Shown here: piece after piece, positions 7,667-15,071 of the stretch
Position numbering within the stretch: the stretch's first letter is position 1
Layout: every line of letters starts with the position of its first letter
Notes under the pieces: model-generated
What the model was told of the DNA's origin: nothing
What the model saw: only the letters and a program-made list of their open reading frames with translations
Databases searched by the model: none
Made by a program: the position numbers and the translations under genes
Assembly: GCF_023195895.1 (NCBI RefSeq)
Contig: NZ_JALPRK010000002.1
Location: forward strand, 248,001 to 312,000
Length of the DNA: 64,000 bases
Direction: 5' to 3'
Source of the DNA: Paenibacillus mellifer
GTDB lineage: Bacteria > Bacillota > Bacilli > Paenibacillales > Paenibacillaceae

Positions 7667-8699
7667 TAAAGCCGCCGTGCTGGTGGCGGGCAGTTGGGGA
7701 ACGGCACTTGCCAGCGTGCTCGCCGACAAAGACATGGAAGTCGCCTTGTGGACACGTAATGTAGTACAGCAAGAGGAAATCAATACGAAACACCGGAATG
7801 AGCGGTTTTTGCCCGGAGTCGATCTCTCGCCACGGCTGGCCGCAACTACTGATCTGGAGGCAGCGGTTCGCGGGGCGAAAGCTGTAGTGATGGTCACGCC
7901 GTCTTCGGCCGCACGCGAGGTGGCGCGGGCGTTAAAGCCCTTCTGGCACGAGGATATGCTGGTGGTGCACGCCACCAAAGGTTTCGAGATCGAAAGTATG
8001 AAGCGGATATCGACAGTGATTGCCGAGGAGCTCGGCTGTGATGAGGGACGGATCGTTGTATTGTCCGGGCCGAGCCATGCAGAGGAAGTGGTTAACCGCT
8101 GCCCAACTACGGTGGTCGTAGCTTCCCAAATCGCAGCCCAGGCGGAGCTGGCGCAGGACCTGTTCATGAACCCTTATTTCCGGGTATACACGAACCGGGA
8201 TATGGTGGGAGTAGAACTCGCCGGAGCACTAAAGAACATCATCGCACTTGGCGCAGGGATGTCCGACGGTTTGGGCTACGGGGACAACGCTAAGGCAGCG
8301 CTGCTTACTCGCGGACTCGCCGAAATTACTCGGGTCGGCGTTGAAATGGGGGCCAATCCGCTGACGTTCGCTGGGTTGGCCGGGATCGGCGACCTTGTCG
8401 TAACTGCGACCAGCCGACATAGCCGCAATTGGAGAGCCGGGTTTATGTTAGGCGAAGGTAAGCCGCTGGAAACCGTGTTAAGCCAGATGGGCATGGTGGT
8501 GGAAGGCATCCGTACTACGAAGGCCGCACACGCCATCTCTGAGAAATATCAGGTGCAAATGCCGATTGCCGCACAGTTATATCATGTCCTGTTCGAAGGT
8601 CTGGATCCACGCACCGCGGTTGAGGCGCTGATGGGGCGTGACCGGAAAACGGAGATGGAAGTCATGTCCCTAGAAACCTGGGAACAATGGCACACTTGA
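7659..8699 (+). CDS. gpsA: NAD(P)H-dependent glycerol-3-phosphate dehydrogenase
   Basis: Reduces dihydroxyacetone phosphate to sn-glycerol-3-phosphate for lipid synthesis. The N-terminal Rossmann motif is GSWGTALA (usually GAGSWG; here VAGSWG), and the catalytic region ELAGALKNIIALGAGMSDGLGYGDN holds the lysine of the family. 346 residues, normal length. The TTG start has AAAGGAGG 8 bp upstream and overlaps the plsY stop by 8 bp, so the two are translationally coupled. The gene is followed by a palindromic repeat. Confidence 0.95.
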   Translation: MSNKAAVLVAGSWGTALASVLADKDMEVALWTRNVVQQEEINTKHRNERFLPGVDLSPRLAATTDLEAAVRGAKAVVMVTPSSAAREVARALKPFWHEDMLVVHATKGFEIESMKRISTVIAEELGCDEGRIVVLSGPSHAEEVVNRCPTTVVVASQIAAQAELAQDLFMNPYFRVYTNRDMVGVELAGALKNIIALGAGMSDGLGYGDNAKAALLTRGLAEITRVGVEMGANPLTFAGLAGIGDLVVTATSRHSRNWRAGFMLGEGKPLETVLSQMGMVVEGIRTTKAAHAISEKYQVQMPIAAQLYHVLFEGLDPRTAVEALMGRDRKTEMEVMSLETWEQWHT

Positions 8700-8700
8700 T

Positions 8701-8850
8701 AGGAAGTTCAAAAGTCGTCTTTTGATCACGAAGCGTATGCACAGAAGCGGATTCGGCGTCGAATCTTGAATTCAGCCGGGCCTTCCGTTGCTCACGTAGG
8801 TCTACCTACGCTCCGCTACTCAGTCCCAGTGAAGCGGACTCGTGATGAGC
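8701..8850 (+). repeat. Dispersed palindromic repeat, copy B
   Basis: Starts with AAGTTCAAAAGTCGTC, then GATCACGAAGC, TCGGCGTCGAATCTTGAATT and CAGCCGGGCCTTCC, and the hairpin CGTAGGT-CT-ACCTACG flanked by GCTCA and CTCCGCTACTCAGTCCC. The same blocks in the same order form copy E at 35144. The closing 3' arm is diverged here. It lies directly after gpsA and before the spoVIF-like gene. Confidence 0.75.
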
Positions 8851-8929
8851 CCGTTTTGGATGCGGGATATCACCTTTGCTAGCGCCTCCTCATACATTGG
8901 TTGAAGAGGACAGCGGAGGAGGCGAAAGC

Positions 8930-9202
8930 GTGAGCAAAATATCCAAAGAGGCCCTGAATGCCATCAACAAAAAGGCGGGTAAAGCCATCTCGGAAGGTTC
9001 GGTCAAAAAGCTGGCCAGCACCGTTAAACCGTCGACGATGCAAAATGAAGCCGAGCTGCGGAAGCTGATTAAGCAGGTATCTACGATGGCGAAAGTCCCC
9101 GTGTCGGAGAACACGATTCAGGAGATTGTGAACGCCGTAAAAAAGAGCGGCATGAATCCATCCAATATGGAAGCCTTGATGAAATTAATGATCAAAAAAT
9201 AA
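8930..9202 (+). CDS. spoVIF: Stage VI sporulation protein F-like
   Basis: A 90-residue, lysine-rich helical protein resembling SpoVIF (YjcC) of B. subtilis, a protein needed for late spore-coat assembly. The pattern is two helices around a linker, ending in KMSG-like NPSNMEALMKLMIKK. The GTG start at 8930 has AGGAGG 7 bp upstream; an open frame extends further upstream but has no ribosome site and overlaps the repeat. The gpsA-spoIVA interval is a sporulation neighbourhood. The family call rests on general resemblance and context. Confidence 0.6.
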   Translation: MSKISKEALNAINKKAGKAISEGSVKKLASTVKPSTMQNEAELRKLIKQVSTMAKVPVSENTIQEIVNAVKKSGMNPSNMEALMKLMIKK

Positions 9203-9220
9203 TCGAGTGTTATCCTTGTT

Positions 9221-9261
9221 GCCCCTAAGCTCTGCGGTCATTTGCCGCGGGGCTTTATTTA
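9221..9261 (+). terminator. Intrinsic terminator after the spoVIF-like gene
   Basis: AAGCTCTGCGG and CCGCGGGGCTT pair around a TCATTTG loop, ending in TTTATTTAG. The stem has G-T pairs and a short T run. Confidence 0.65.
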
Positions 9262-9314
9262 GTTTGAGCCCGCTTTGCAAATCCTGGGGGGACGTAGCCT
9301 GAATAGCGGCATAA

Positions 9315-9323
9315 TGCTATAAT
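9315..9323 (+). promoter_or_regulatory. Extended -10 promoter before the DUF2768 gene
   Basis: TGCTATAAT, identical to the boxes before motI and hepS, 44 bp before the start codon. No convincing -35. Confidence 0.45.
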
Positions 9324-9366
9324 ATGGATCATATTAAAGCAAAAAAATATTAGGAGATTCGAACAC

Positions 9367-9546
9367 ATGGATGCAATGACGAAGATGTGGTTGTCGATCG
9401 CGGCGGTGTTGATCATGGGGATTTCGGTCTTTTTGATCACATTTGCCCGAACGAAAACGAGAGGGATCGTCCGGGGAATTTTATCGCTGCTCGCCTTTTT
9501 TATTATGTTGGCGGGTTTCTTGACCGGGCTTGTGTCGATTACTTGA
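9367..9546 (+). CDS. yphE: Small membrane protein, DUF2768 (YphE type)
   Basis: A 59-residue protein beginning MDAMTKMWLSIAAVLIMGIS with two hydrophobic helices (about residues 8-26 and 38-58) joined by the basic loop ARTKTRGIVRG. Size, topology and place between gpsA and spoIVA match B. subtilis YphE, a DUF2768 protein of unknown function. The ribosome site is TTAGGAGA. It is a real gene that a 60-residue cut-off would miss. Confidence 0.8.
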   Translation: MDAMTKMWLSIAAVLIMGISVFLITFARTKTRGIVRGILSLLAFFIMLAGFLTGLVSIT

Positions 9547-9589
9547 AAGGTACCTTCACACCACGGAACCCAAGAGAAGAGGAAGATAT

Positions 9590-10228
9590 ATGCAACAGCA
9601 AGAAAGCAAGGCATATGCCGCATTAACGGAGGCATTATGCAAACTCGCCGCTAGCTGTGAGGAGGTAGACGGCGCCTGGCTGCTGGGTGGCAGCTGCGGA
9701 TTGTGGCTGCAAGGAGTTACGCTCGCGGCGGCACCACGGGATATCGATATCTATGCCGATCTCGCGACCGCTGGCCAACTGCACGAGAAGCTACAGCGGT
9801 TTGCGACAGATGAACCGCGACATGATCGGAGTGGGTTATACACCTCACATTTAAGCCACTACCGCATTGAGGAGTCAACGGTGGAGCTGGTAGGCGGATT
9901 TGAGGTCCATACTTCTGGAGCATATTACCGGACCGAAGTTGGGGTGTTATTGGCGCGGGCGGCTCAGCGTGTGACAATTCGGGACACAACTTTTGCGGTT
10001 ATGCCGTTAGCTCATGAGTTGGTGTTTAATCTCTTGCGGGAGCGTCCGGATCGCTATCTTCCGATCGCAGGTAGGATTCGCCAGGCGCCGGGTCGGCACC
10101 TGGCGCTGTTGGACGAGTTGCTGACACGAAATGAGTGGTCGGCTGATTTGATCGGACGTATGGCGGAGCTGTTGGATCAACCGCTGCTCTCCCGGCCTTG
10201 GCGGGAATATCGCGGCGGGGAAGCTTAA
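9590..10228 (+). CDS. Nucleotidyltransferase-fold protein of unknown function
   Basis: 212 residues from the ATG at 9590 (behind AGAGGAAG). The segment WLLGGSCGLWLQG, then PRDIDIYAD, has the GGS...DxDxY pattern of the polymerase-beta-type nucleotidyltransferase fold, as in AbiEii-like and streptomycin-type enzymes; the third acidic residue may be in VELVGGFEVHT. The rest is helical. No partner toxin or antitoxin gene adjoins it; its neighbours are a small membrane gene and a ferredoxin-like gene. The substrate cannot be named from sequence. Confidence 0.6.
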   Translation: MQQQESKAYAALTEALCKLAASCEEVDGAWLLGGSCGLWLQGVTLAAAPRDIDIYADLATAGQLHEKLQRFATDEPRHDRSGLYTSHLSHYRIEESTVELVGGFEVHTSGAYYRTEVGVLLARAAQRVTIRDTTFAVMPLAHELVFNLLRERPDRYLPIAGRIRQAPGRHLALLDELLTRNEWSADLIGRMAELLDQPLLSRPWREYRGGEA

Positions 10229-10236
10229 GGCGCGTC

Positions 10237-10587
10237 ATGGTAGGGCGAATCACGTTTCTGCCGTTAGGGAAAACCATTCAGGTCCGGCCGGGCACCAGCG
10301 TGCTCCGTGCTGCACGCGAGGCGAAAGTCCATATCGCAACCCGCTGCGGGGGGAATGCCGGGTGCTTGATGTGTAAAATTCAGGTCGATCCGGAGCAGGC
10401 TGCCGCGTTATCGCCGCCCAGCGATGCGGAGCGCCGCAAGCTAGGCCCTCTGCTAGAGCAGGGGGTTCGATTGGCATGCCAGGCGGGGGTTCGTGGGGAA
10501 GTGGCCGTGCGGCTGCCGGAGGACCCGCTTAAAGCGGCGATACGCAAGCAACTGGAACGACAGCGGGAAGACGAGGGGTTATGGTAA
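10237..10587 (+). CDS. 2Fe-2S ferredoxin-like protein
   Basis: 116 residues from ATG 10237. Four cysteines lie in TRCGGNAGCLMCKIQV (C-x5-C-x2-C) and, about 40 residues on, RLACQAGV, the arrangement of the ferredoxin beta-grasp fold holding one 2Fe-2S cluster. The early GKTIQVRPGTSVLRAARE segment is the usual first strand and helix. The redox partner is unknown. It starts 8 bp after the nucleotidyltransferase-like gene and likely shares its transcript. Confidence 0.8.
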   Translation: MVGRITFLPLGKTIQVRPGTSVLRAAREAKVHIATRCGGNAGCLMCKIQVDPEQAAALSPPSDAERRKLGPLLEQGVRLACQAGVRGEVAVRLPEDPLKAAIRKQLERQREDEGLW

Positions 10588-10616
10588 GTACGAAGGGGAT
10601 AAGTGAGGATTACAAC

Positions 10617-11375
10617 ATGATGAATTTAATTCGTTTGAAACCGAATCGCGTGAGGTCGGCGCTTTTGGTAGTCATTTTAGCGATGATGATGACTTTCCTG
10701 TTATCTGGGTGTTTGTATCGAGGGGACAGGCAGGTGGGTGGCCCCATTTCATATACGGAGAGCGTGGACCGCATACAGCGGGCTTTGGACCGCTTTCAGG
10801 AGGATAAGGGGATTCTGCCAATGATTACGGCCGGGGAGGAGACTCCGCGGTATGAGAAATATCGTATCGACTTGGACCAATTGAAGCGAGGGGGCTACTT
10901 GGAGGAACTCCCGGCGGCGGTTTTTGAGCAGGGCGGGAGTGTTTATTTTCTCGTTATCGATGAGGAAACCAACCCCACAGTCAAAGTTATGGATTTAAGC
11001 ACGATGCAGAAAGTAAACGACGTACAGCGGAAAGTGTTAAGCTACCAATCGAGTCACGGAGGTGCTCTGCCGAGTAAGGCTGGCGAGGAGGCTTATCCGG
11101 GCTTATATACCGTTGACCTGCCTTTGCTGCAAGCCGAGAGCTTAGCCTTACCCAGCGTCTACTCCGGGGAGACGCTCCCCTTCCTGATGGATGCGGAGGG
11201 CAACGTATATGTGGATTATGCCTTCGATATCATGCAGGCTATCGATCAGTCCGGCAAGACCCCGCAGGGGGATGAGGACTTGCGAACTTGGCTTACGGAC
11301 CGCTCGGCGTTTGTTCCGGTGAAGTCACTGCCTTACCGTTGGACCGGGAGTGAACCGGTTCCAGACGTCAGCTAA
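10617..11375 (+). CDS. Predicted lipoprotein, YphF type
   Basis: 252 residues. The N-terminus is basic (MMNLIRLKPNRVRSALL), followed by a hydrophobic core and the lipobox LLSGC, so the mature protein should be anchored by a diacylglycerol on the outer face of the membrane. The body is a soluble domain with repeated structure (VDRIQRALDRFQEDKG and later VNDVQRKVLSYQSSHG, both followed by a Pro-rich turn and YRIDLDQL or YTVDLPLL), suggesting two related halves. It sits between the DUF2768 gene and spoIVA, like yphF of B. subtilis. Function unknown. Confidence 0.7.
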   Translation: MMNLIRLKPNRVRSALLVVILAMMMTFLLSGCLYRGDRQVGGPISYTESVDRIQRALDRFQEDKGILPMITAGEETPRYEKYRIDLDQLKRGGYLEELPAAVFEQGGSVYFLVIDEETNPTVKVMDLSTMQKVNDVQRKVLSYQSSHGGALPSKAGEEAYPGLYTVDLPLLQAESLALPSVYSGETLPFLMDAEGNVYVDYAFDIMQAIDQSGKTPQGDEDLRTWLTDRSAFVPVKSLPYRWTGSEPVPDVS

Positions 11376-11376
11376 T

Positions 11377-11415
11377 GAAGAAGTCTTTCGGATTCTTTCC
11401 GGAAGGCTTCTTTTT
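11377..11415 (+). terminator. Intrinsic terminator before spoIVA
   Basis: GAAGAAG-CTTTCGG pairs with CCGGAAG-GCTTCTT, loop ATTCTTT, then TTTTT. It isolates spoIVA from the upstream genes. Confidence 0.85.
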
Positions 11416-11464
11416 GCTATTGTACCGAATTTCGCAGCTTTTGTTCTTCCTTTCTCCGGGAGCG

Positions 11465-11493
11465 TCATACTTTTTCCGATAGACTCATACAAA
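11465..11493 (+). promoter_or_regulatory. SigE-type sporulation promoter of spoIVA
   Basis: TCATACT (11465-11471), a 14 bp spacer and CATACAAA (11486-11493). The SigE consensus is KMATATT, 14 bp, CATACANT, so each box differs at one base and the spacing is exact. spoIVA is a mother-cell gene under SigE in B. subtilis. Transcription would start near 11500, giving a leader of about 300 nt. Confidence 0.6.
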
Positions 11494-11796
11494 TGGGAGT
11501 ATGGCGGTTAAGTGCCCGCCTTGTTCGGGTTGAATGAGCGGCCTCGCAAAAAAAACGGGCTTGGACGGTATTAACCGTCATATTCTCGCATCTGGTACAT
11601 AAGATGTTACTAGTCCAAATGCATGTACGAGTTTACGCCGCTTCGTTCAGGTTCCTTCCACAGGTTTGCGGCGGCGGACACGGGCAAGAGGGGCTGCCGC
11701 TCCTGCCGTAGCAGCGAAGCCCAAAATCATGGTGAATCACGAAGCGGATGCTCACGGGGCATTTTTCCTTCGGCGAAATTTGAGGAGGGGATATCA
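11494..11796 (+). other. Long spoIVA leader region without a gene
   Basis: Holds a small hairpin (GACGGTATTAACCGTC, 11566-11581) and, at 11735-11754, a 20-base stretch AATCACGAAGCGGATGCTCA close to the TCACGAAGC core of repeat copy B. An open frame continuous with SpoIVA reaches back to 11623, but it has no ribosome site and its composition is not SpoIVA-like. Confidence 0.5.
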
Positions 11797-13281
11797 TTGG
11801 TATTGGAGAAAGTAGACATTTTTAAGGACATTGCCGAACGAACCGGAGGCGACATTTATTTGGGAGTCGTCGGTGCGGTCCGTACCGGGAAATCGACCTT
11901 TATTAAGCGTTTCATGGAAACGGTCGTTCTCCCGAACATCGCAAACGAAGCCGATCGGGTCCGCGCGGTAGATGAACTTCCGCAAAGCGCCGCCGGCAAA
12001 ACCATCATGACAACCGAACCGAAGTTCGTCCCGAACAATGCGGTGCAAATCAAGGTGGCTGAAGGGCTCGAGGTCAACGTAAGACTCGTGGACTGCGTCG
12101 GATACGCCGTGGAAGGCGCAAAAGGCTACGAGGACGAAAACGGACCACGGATGATTTCCACGCCATGGTTTGAAGAACCGATTCCGTTCCAGGAAGCGGC
12201 GGAAATCGGGACGCGCAAAGTGATTCAGGAGCACTCCACCCTAGGTGTCGTTGTGACAACCGATGGAACGATCGCCGATATTCCGCGTTATTCTTATGTA
12301 GAGTCTGAGGAGCGGGTTATCGCCGAATTGAAGGAGGTCGGCAAGCCGTTTGTGCTGGTGATCAACTCGACCCGGCCGAACAGCGATGAGGCACAGCAGC
12401 TTCGCGGCGAGTTGGCCGCTAAGTATGATATTCCGGTCATTACGCTTAGTGCGGCAACGATGACGGAAGAAGACGTGACCGGCGTTCTCCGGGAAGTTCT
12501 ATATGAATTCCCAGTACACGAAGTTAACGTCAATCTGCCTAGCTGGGTTATGGTGCTGAACGAGAATCACTGGCTGCGCAGCAATTATGAGAACTCCGTC
12601 CGCGATACGGTCAAGGACATTCGCCGTTTGCGCGATGTGGACCGAGTCGTCGGAAATTTCATGGAATACGATTTCATCGATCGGGCCGGACTCAGCGGAC
12701 TCAATATGGGTCAAGGTGTAGCCGAGATCGATTTGTATGCACCGGATGATTTATACGATCGCATCCTGATGGAAGTGGTTGGTGTAGAAATCCGCGGGAA
12801 GGACCATTTGCTGCAGCTGATGCAGGAGTTTACGCATGCCAAACGGGAATACGACCGGTTCGCCGAAGCGCTTGAAATGGTCAAAACGACTGGTTATGGC
12901 ATCGCCGCACCTACGCTGGCGGAAATGGCGCTGGATGAGCCAGAGCTCATTCGCCAAGGTTCCCGCTTCGGCGTAAGGCTGAAGGCGACAGCACCTTCGA
13001 TTCATATGATCCGCGTCGACGTCGAGTCGGAGTTTGCGCCGATCATCGGGACCGAAAAGCAAAGCGAAGAGCTCGTCCGCTATCTGATGCAAGATTTCGA
13101 GAACGATCCGATCAAGATTTGGGAGTCCGATATTTTCGGCCGTTCCCTGCACTCCATCGTGCGCGAAGGCATCCAAGGCAAGATCGCTATGATGCCGGAT
13201 AACGCCCGCTACAAGCTGCAGGAAACGCTGGGACGGATCATTAACGAAGGCTCCGGCGGCCTCATCGCCATCATTCTATAG
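11797..13281 (+). CDS. spoIVA: Spore coat morphogenetic ATPase SpoIVA
   Basis: 494 residues. SpoIVA assembles on the forespore surface, polymerises with ATP hydrolysis and forms the base of the spore coat. The Walker A motif GAVRTGKS is at residues 26-33 and the whole protein closely follows the Bacillus form, including QSAAGKTIMTTEPKF, VDCVGY and the C-terminal RIINEGSGGLIAIIL that anchors it to SpoVM and the membrane. The TTG at 11797 with GGAGGGG upstream gives MVLEKVDIFKD, matching the known N-terminus. Transcribed alone from a SigE-like promoter. Confidence 0.97.
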   Translation: MVLEKVDIFKDIAERTGGDIYLGVVGAVRTGKSTFIKRFMETVVLPNIANEADRVRAVDELPQSAAGKTIMTTEPKFVPNNAVQIKVAEGLEVNVRLVDCVGYAVEGAKGYEDENGPRMISTPWFEEPIPFQEAAEIGTRKVIQEHSTLGVVVTTDGTIADIPRYSYVESEERVIAELKEVGKPFVLVINSTRPNSDEAQQLRGELAAKYDIPVITLSAATMTEEDVTGVLREVLYEFPVHEVNVNLPSWVMVLNENHWLRSNYENSVRDTVKDIRRLRDVDRVVGNFMEYDFIDRAGLSGLNMGQGVAEIDLYAPDDLYDRILMEVVGVEIRGKDHLLQLMQEFTHAKREYDRFAEALEMVKTTGYGIAAPTLAEMALDEPELIRQGSRFGVRLKATAPSIHMIRVDVESEFAPIIGTEKQSEELVRYLMQDFENDPIKIWESDIFGRSLHSIVREGIQGKIAMMPDNARYKLQETLGRIINEGSGGLIAIIL

Positions 13282-13282
13282 A

Positions 13283-13312
13283 CCTTCTCGGTGCTGAAAA
13301 GCCGACTTTTTA
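13283..13312 (+). repeat. Dispersed palindromic repeat, copy C (3' arm only)
   Basis: CCTTCTCGGTGCTGAAAAGCC followed by GA and a T/A run begins one base after the spoIVA stop and matches the 3' arm of copy E (35279-35300). The 5' part of the element is absent, so it may be a remnant kept as 3' untranslated sequence. Confidence 0.6.
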
Positions 13313-13647
13313 ACCTGATTGAAACTCTTAATTCTTGGCAATTCCTCCTCAATGACCGCGCGCATGCTGATCCTAGCTGCGTGCGGTTGTTTTGTGGTTT
13401 GAGGGACGGATTCTCCCATTTTATAGTGCGAAATGAGGAAAAATCGCCGAGAAGCCTTGAAATAGCTTGAAATTATGTATAGGCTGTATTACTATAAATT
13501 TGTTCCGCGCCCCCGGAAAGCGCGATTTTATCGCTTTTTTGGGGAATTTGTACGTATTGAATTGCTTAAATCACGTATATTCTGCGGTAAAACGGAAACA
13601 CAAATAGCAAGTGGTATTATTTTCCGTAGTGGGGAGGTGAATCACAC
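13313..13647 (+). other. hbs upstream region without a gene
   Basis: AT-rich 335 bp. A terminator-like hairpin at 13511-13544 pairs CCCC..AAAGCG with CGCTTTTTTGGGG. Weak promoter-like boxes occur on both sides (TTGAAA at 13467 with TACTAT 17 bp on; TTGAAT at 13557 with TATTCT 15 bp on), none decisive. B. subtilis hbs has two promoters. Confidence 0.4.
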
Positions 13648-13920
13648 ATGAACAAATCCGATTTGATTTCTCAAGTAGCCGAAAGCACTGAGCTTTCCAA
13701 GAAAGACGCAACTAAAGCGGTTGACGCCGTTTTCGAAGCGATTTCCGAAGCGCTGCAAAACGGAGACAAAGTTCAACTGGTCGGCTTCGGCAACTTTGAA
13801 GTACGCGAGCGTTCCGCACGCAAAGGCCGCAACCCGCAAACCGGAGAGGAAATCGAAATCCCTGCGAGCAAGATCCCTGCTTTCAAACCAGGTAAAGCGC
13901 TCAAAGACGGAATTAAATAA
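13648..13920 (+). CDS. hbs: DNA-binding protein HU
   Basis: 90 residues, the full length of HBsu, a homodimer that bends and compacts [15 protein letters not shown] starts the helical body; the DNA arm holds [21 protein letters not shown] with the conserved Arg/Pro tip, ending in [12 protein letters not shown]. Strong ribosome site GGGGAGGTG. Codon use is that of a highly expressed gene. As in B. subtilis it lies between spoIVA and mtrB. Confidence 0.97.
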   Translation: MNKSDLISQVAESTELSKKDATKAVDAVFEAISEALQNGDKVQLVGFGNFEVRERSARKGRNPQTGEEIEIPASKIPAFKPGKALKDGIK

Positions 13921-13947
13921 AGATTTCTACATATCTTTCCGTGCAAA

Positions 13948-13980
13948 AGACCGTGGGCTTCTCGTTCACGGCTTTTTCTT
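13948..13980 (+). terminator. Intrinsic terminator of hbs
   Basis: CCGTG and CACGG arms enclose GGCTTCTCGTT, followed by CTTTTTCTTTT. mtrB starts 60-odd bp later, so it may depend on read-through. Confidence 0.8.
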
Positions 13981-14041
13981 TTCGCGGGAGGCGTAGATGG
14001 AGAGCAGTCTGTCAAATGACGAAGGGAGAGGCGCAGCCATC

Positions 14042-14296
14042 ATGGATAACCAGCACAGCGGCGGAAACGATCAAGCGACAACCACAAGCGGTGACTATTT
14101 CGTGGTCAAGGCCAAGGAGCAAGGCGTTACGGTCATCGGGTTGACCCGGGGGAAGGATACGCGGTTTCACCACACTGAGAAATTGGACAAGGGCGAGGTG
14201 CTCATCGCCCAATTTACCGACCACACGTCGGCAGTCAAGGTTCGCGGCAAAGCACTCGTTTATACGAAACACGGGATGATCGATACGGAAGAATGA
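14042..14296 (+). CDS. mtrB: Trp RNA-binding attenuation protein TRAP (MtrB)
   Basis: 84 residues. TRAP forms an 11-subunit ring that, when loaded with tryptophan, wraps (G/U)AG-repeat RNA and lets the trp leader terminate. [20 protein letters not shown] and [12 protein letters not shown] match B. subtilis MtrB. The RNA-binding trio K37, K56 and R58 corresponds here to K47, K66 and R68, all kept. ATG 14042 is preferred because it gives a length near the 75 residues known; an in-frame ATG at 13997 with GGGAGG is possible. The partner gene mtrA (folE) is absent. Its likely target is the trpE leader at 26448-26574. Confidence 0.95.
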   Translation: MDNQHSGGNDQATTTSGDYFVVKAKEQGVTVIGLTRGKDTRFHHTEKLDKGEVLIAQFTDHTSAVKVRGKALVYTKHGMIDTEE

Positions 14297-14307
14297 TTTT
14301 CTATTCT

Positions 14308-14329
14308 GCAGGCATAGCCTGCTTTTTTT
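14308..14329 (+). terminator. Intrinsic terminator of mtrB
   Basis: GCAGGC-ATA-GCCTGC followed by seven T. Confidence 0.85.
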
Positions 14330-14406
14330 CTATGTAGAATGGGGTATAAGAAACTCTTGGACAGGGGGACTCCGCTGTCCGAGTGTACCTGAAGGGGGAG
14401 TGCCCC

Positions 14407-14946
14407 ATGAAACGAAAGTTAACCATTCGGGCTATACTGCTTACATTCGGCTGTGCGCTGGCCATGGCGGGCGTGGCTTGGCTCAGCGAACACCCAGCCC
14501 AACCGCGGCAATCGACCACCGTGTTTGCCGGGCCTTCACCGATGGAGTTGAACGACGACAACCTGGTGGACGCCTTGGACCCGCTGCAGCTTCCGTTGCC
14601 GATCGCTAAGGTCGAGCTGAACCGGAACATTTTGTCCATCGACCTGAAAGTCGAAGGAGATCGGATGAGTACTGTTGAGGTTTACCGGGGAATGGCCGAA
14701 ATGATCTCATTTGCTTTCGAACACACGAGTAATATCGACCAACTGCTGCTTCGCATGATGGCTGAGGACCGCTGGCTCGGTACCCAATATCTGCTCTTGG
14801 CCGCTGATGTCAGACGAAGCGAATTCTCGGCGGAGGAGTTGAACGCGCTGCGGCATGCCGGGAGCGGGGAGTTGCCTGAAGCCCTGCGGCTGCGGATGCG
14901 GGTGACGGAAACCCGGCTATGGAAATCGCGTTTTCTTGAAGAGTAG
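14407..14946 (+). CDS. Membrane-anchored or exported protein of unknown function
   Basis: 179 residues from ATG 14407 behind GAAGGGGGAG. The N-terminus (MKRKLTIRAILLTFGCALAM) is a signal peptide or membrane anchor. The rest is a soluble outer domain of mixed helices, with no cysteines and no motif I recognise. It stands between mtrB and hepS, where B. subtilis has nothing. A promoter in front of hepS follows, so it may be a single-gene transcript. Confidence 0.6.
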   Translation: MKRKLTIRAILLTFGCALAMAGVAWLSEHPAQPRQSTTVFAGPSPMELNDDNLVDALDPLQLPLPIAKVELNRNILSIDLKVEGDRMSTVEVYRGMAEMISFAFEHTSNIDQLLLRMMAEDRWLGTQYLLLAADVRRSEFSAEELNALRHAGSGELPEALRLRMRVTETRLWKSRFLEE

Positions 14947-15008
14947 GACACTTGATTGTTCGATGTGTCGAATTCACGTCTAGCCTCTGTGCGCAGTGAA
15001 ATAACATA

Positions 15009-15017
15009 TGCTATAAT
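15009..15017 (+). promoter_or_regulatory. Extended -10 promoter of the menaquinone operon
   Basis: TGCTATAAT 55 bp before hepS. The transcript would run through hepS, menG, the UbiA- and UbiX-like genes, mqnA and hepT, which all overlap or nearly touch. Confidence 0.55.
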
Positions 15018-15071
15018 AGACAAGATTGTGACAGCTTTATTACTGAAAGATCAGCGGCTCGGAGGCAAAGG

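Noticed and set aside
11623-11796. A 58-residue N-terminal extension of SpoIVA
   Set aside because: No ribosome site, and homologous SpoIVA proteins start at the LEKVDIFKD segment; the stretch is leader DNA.
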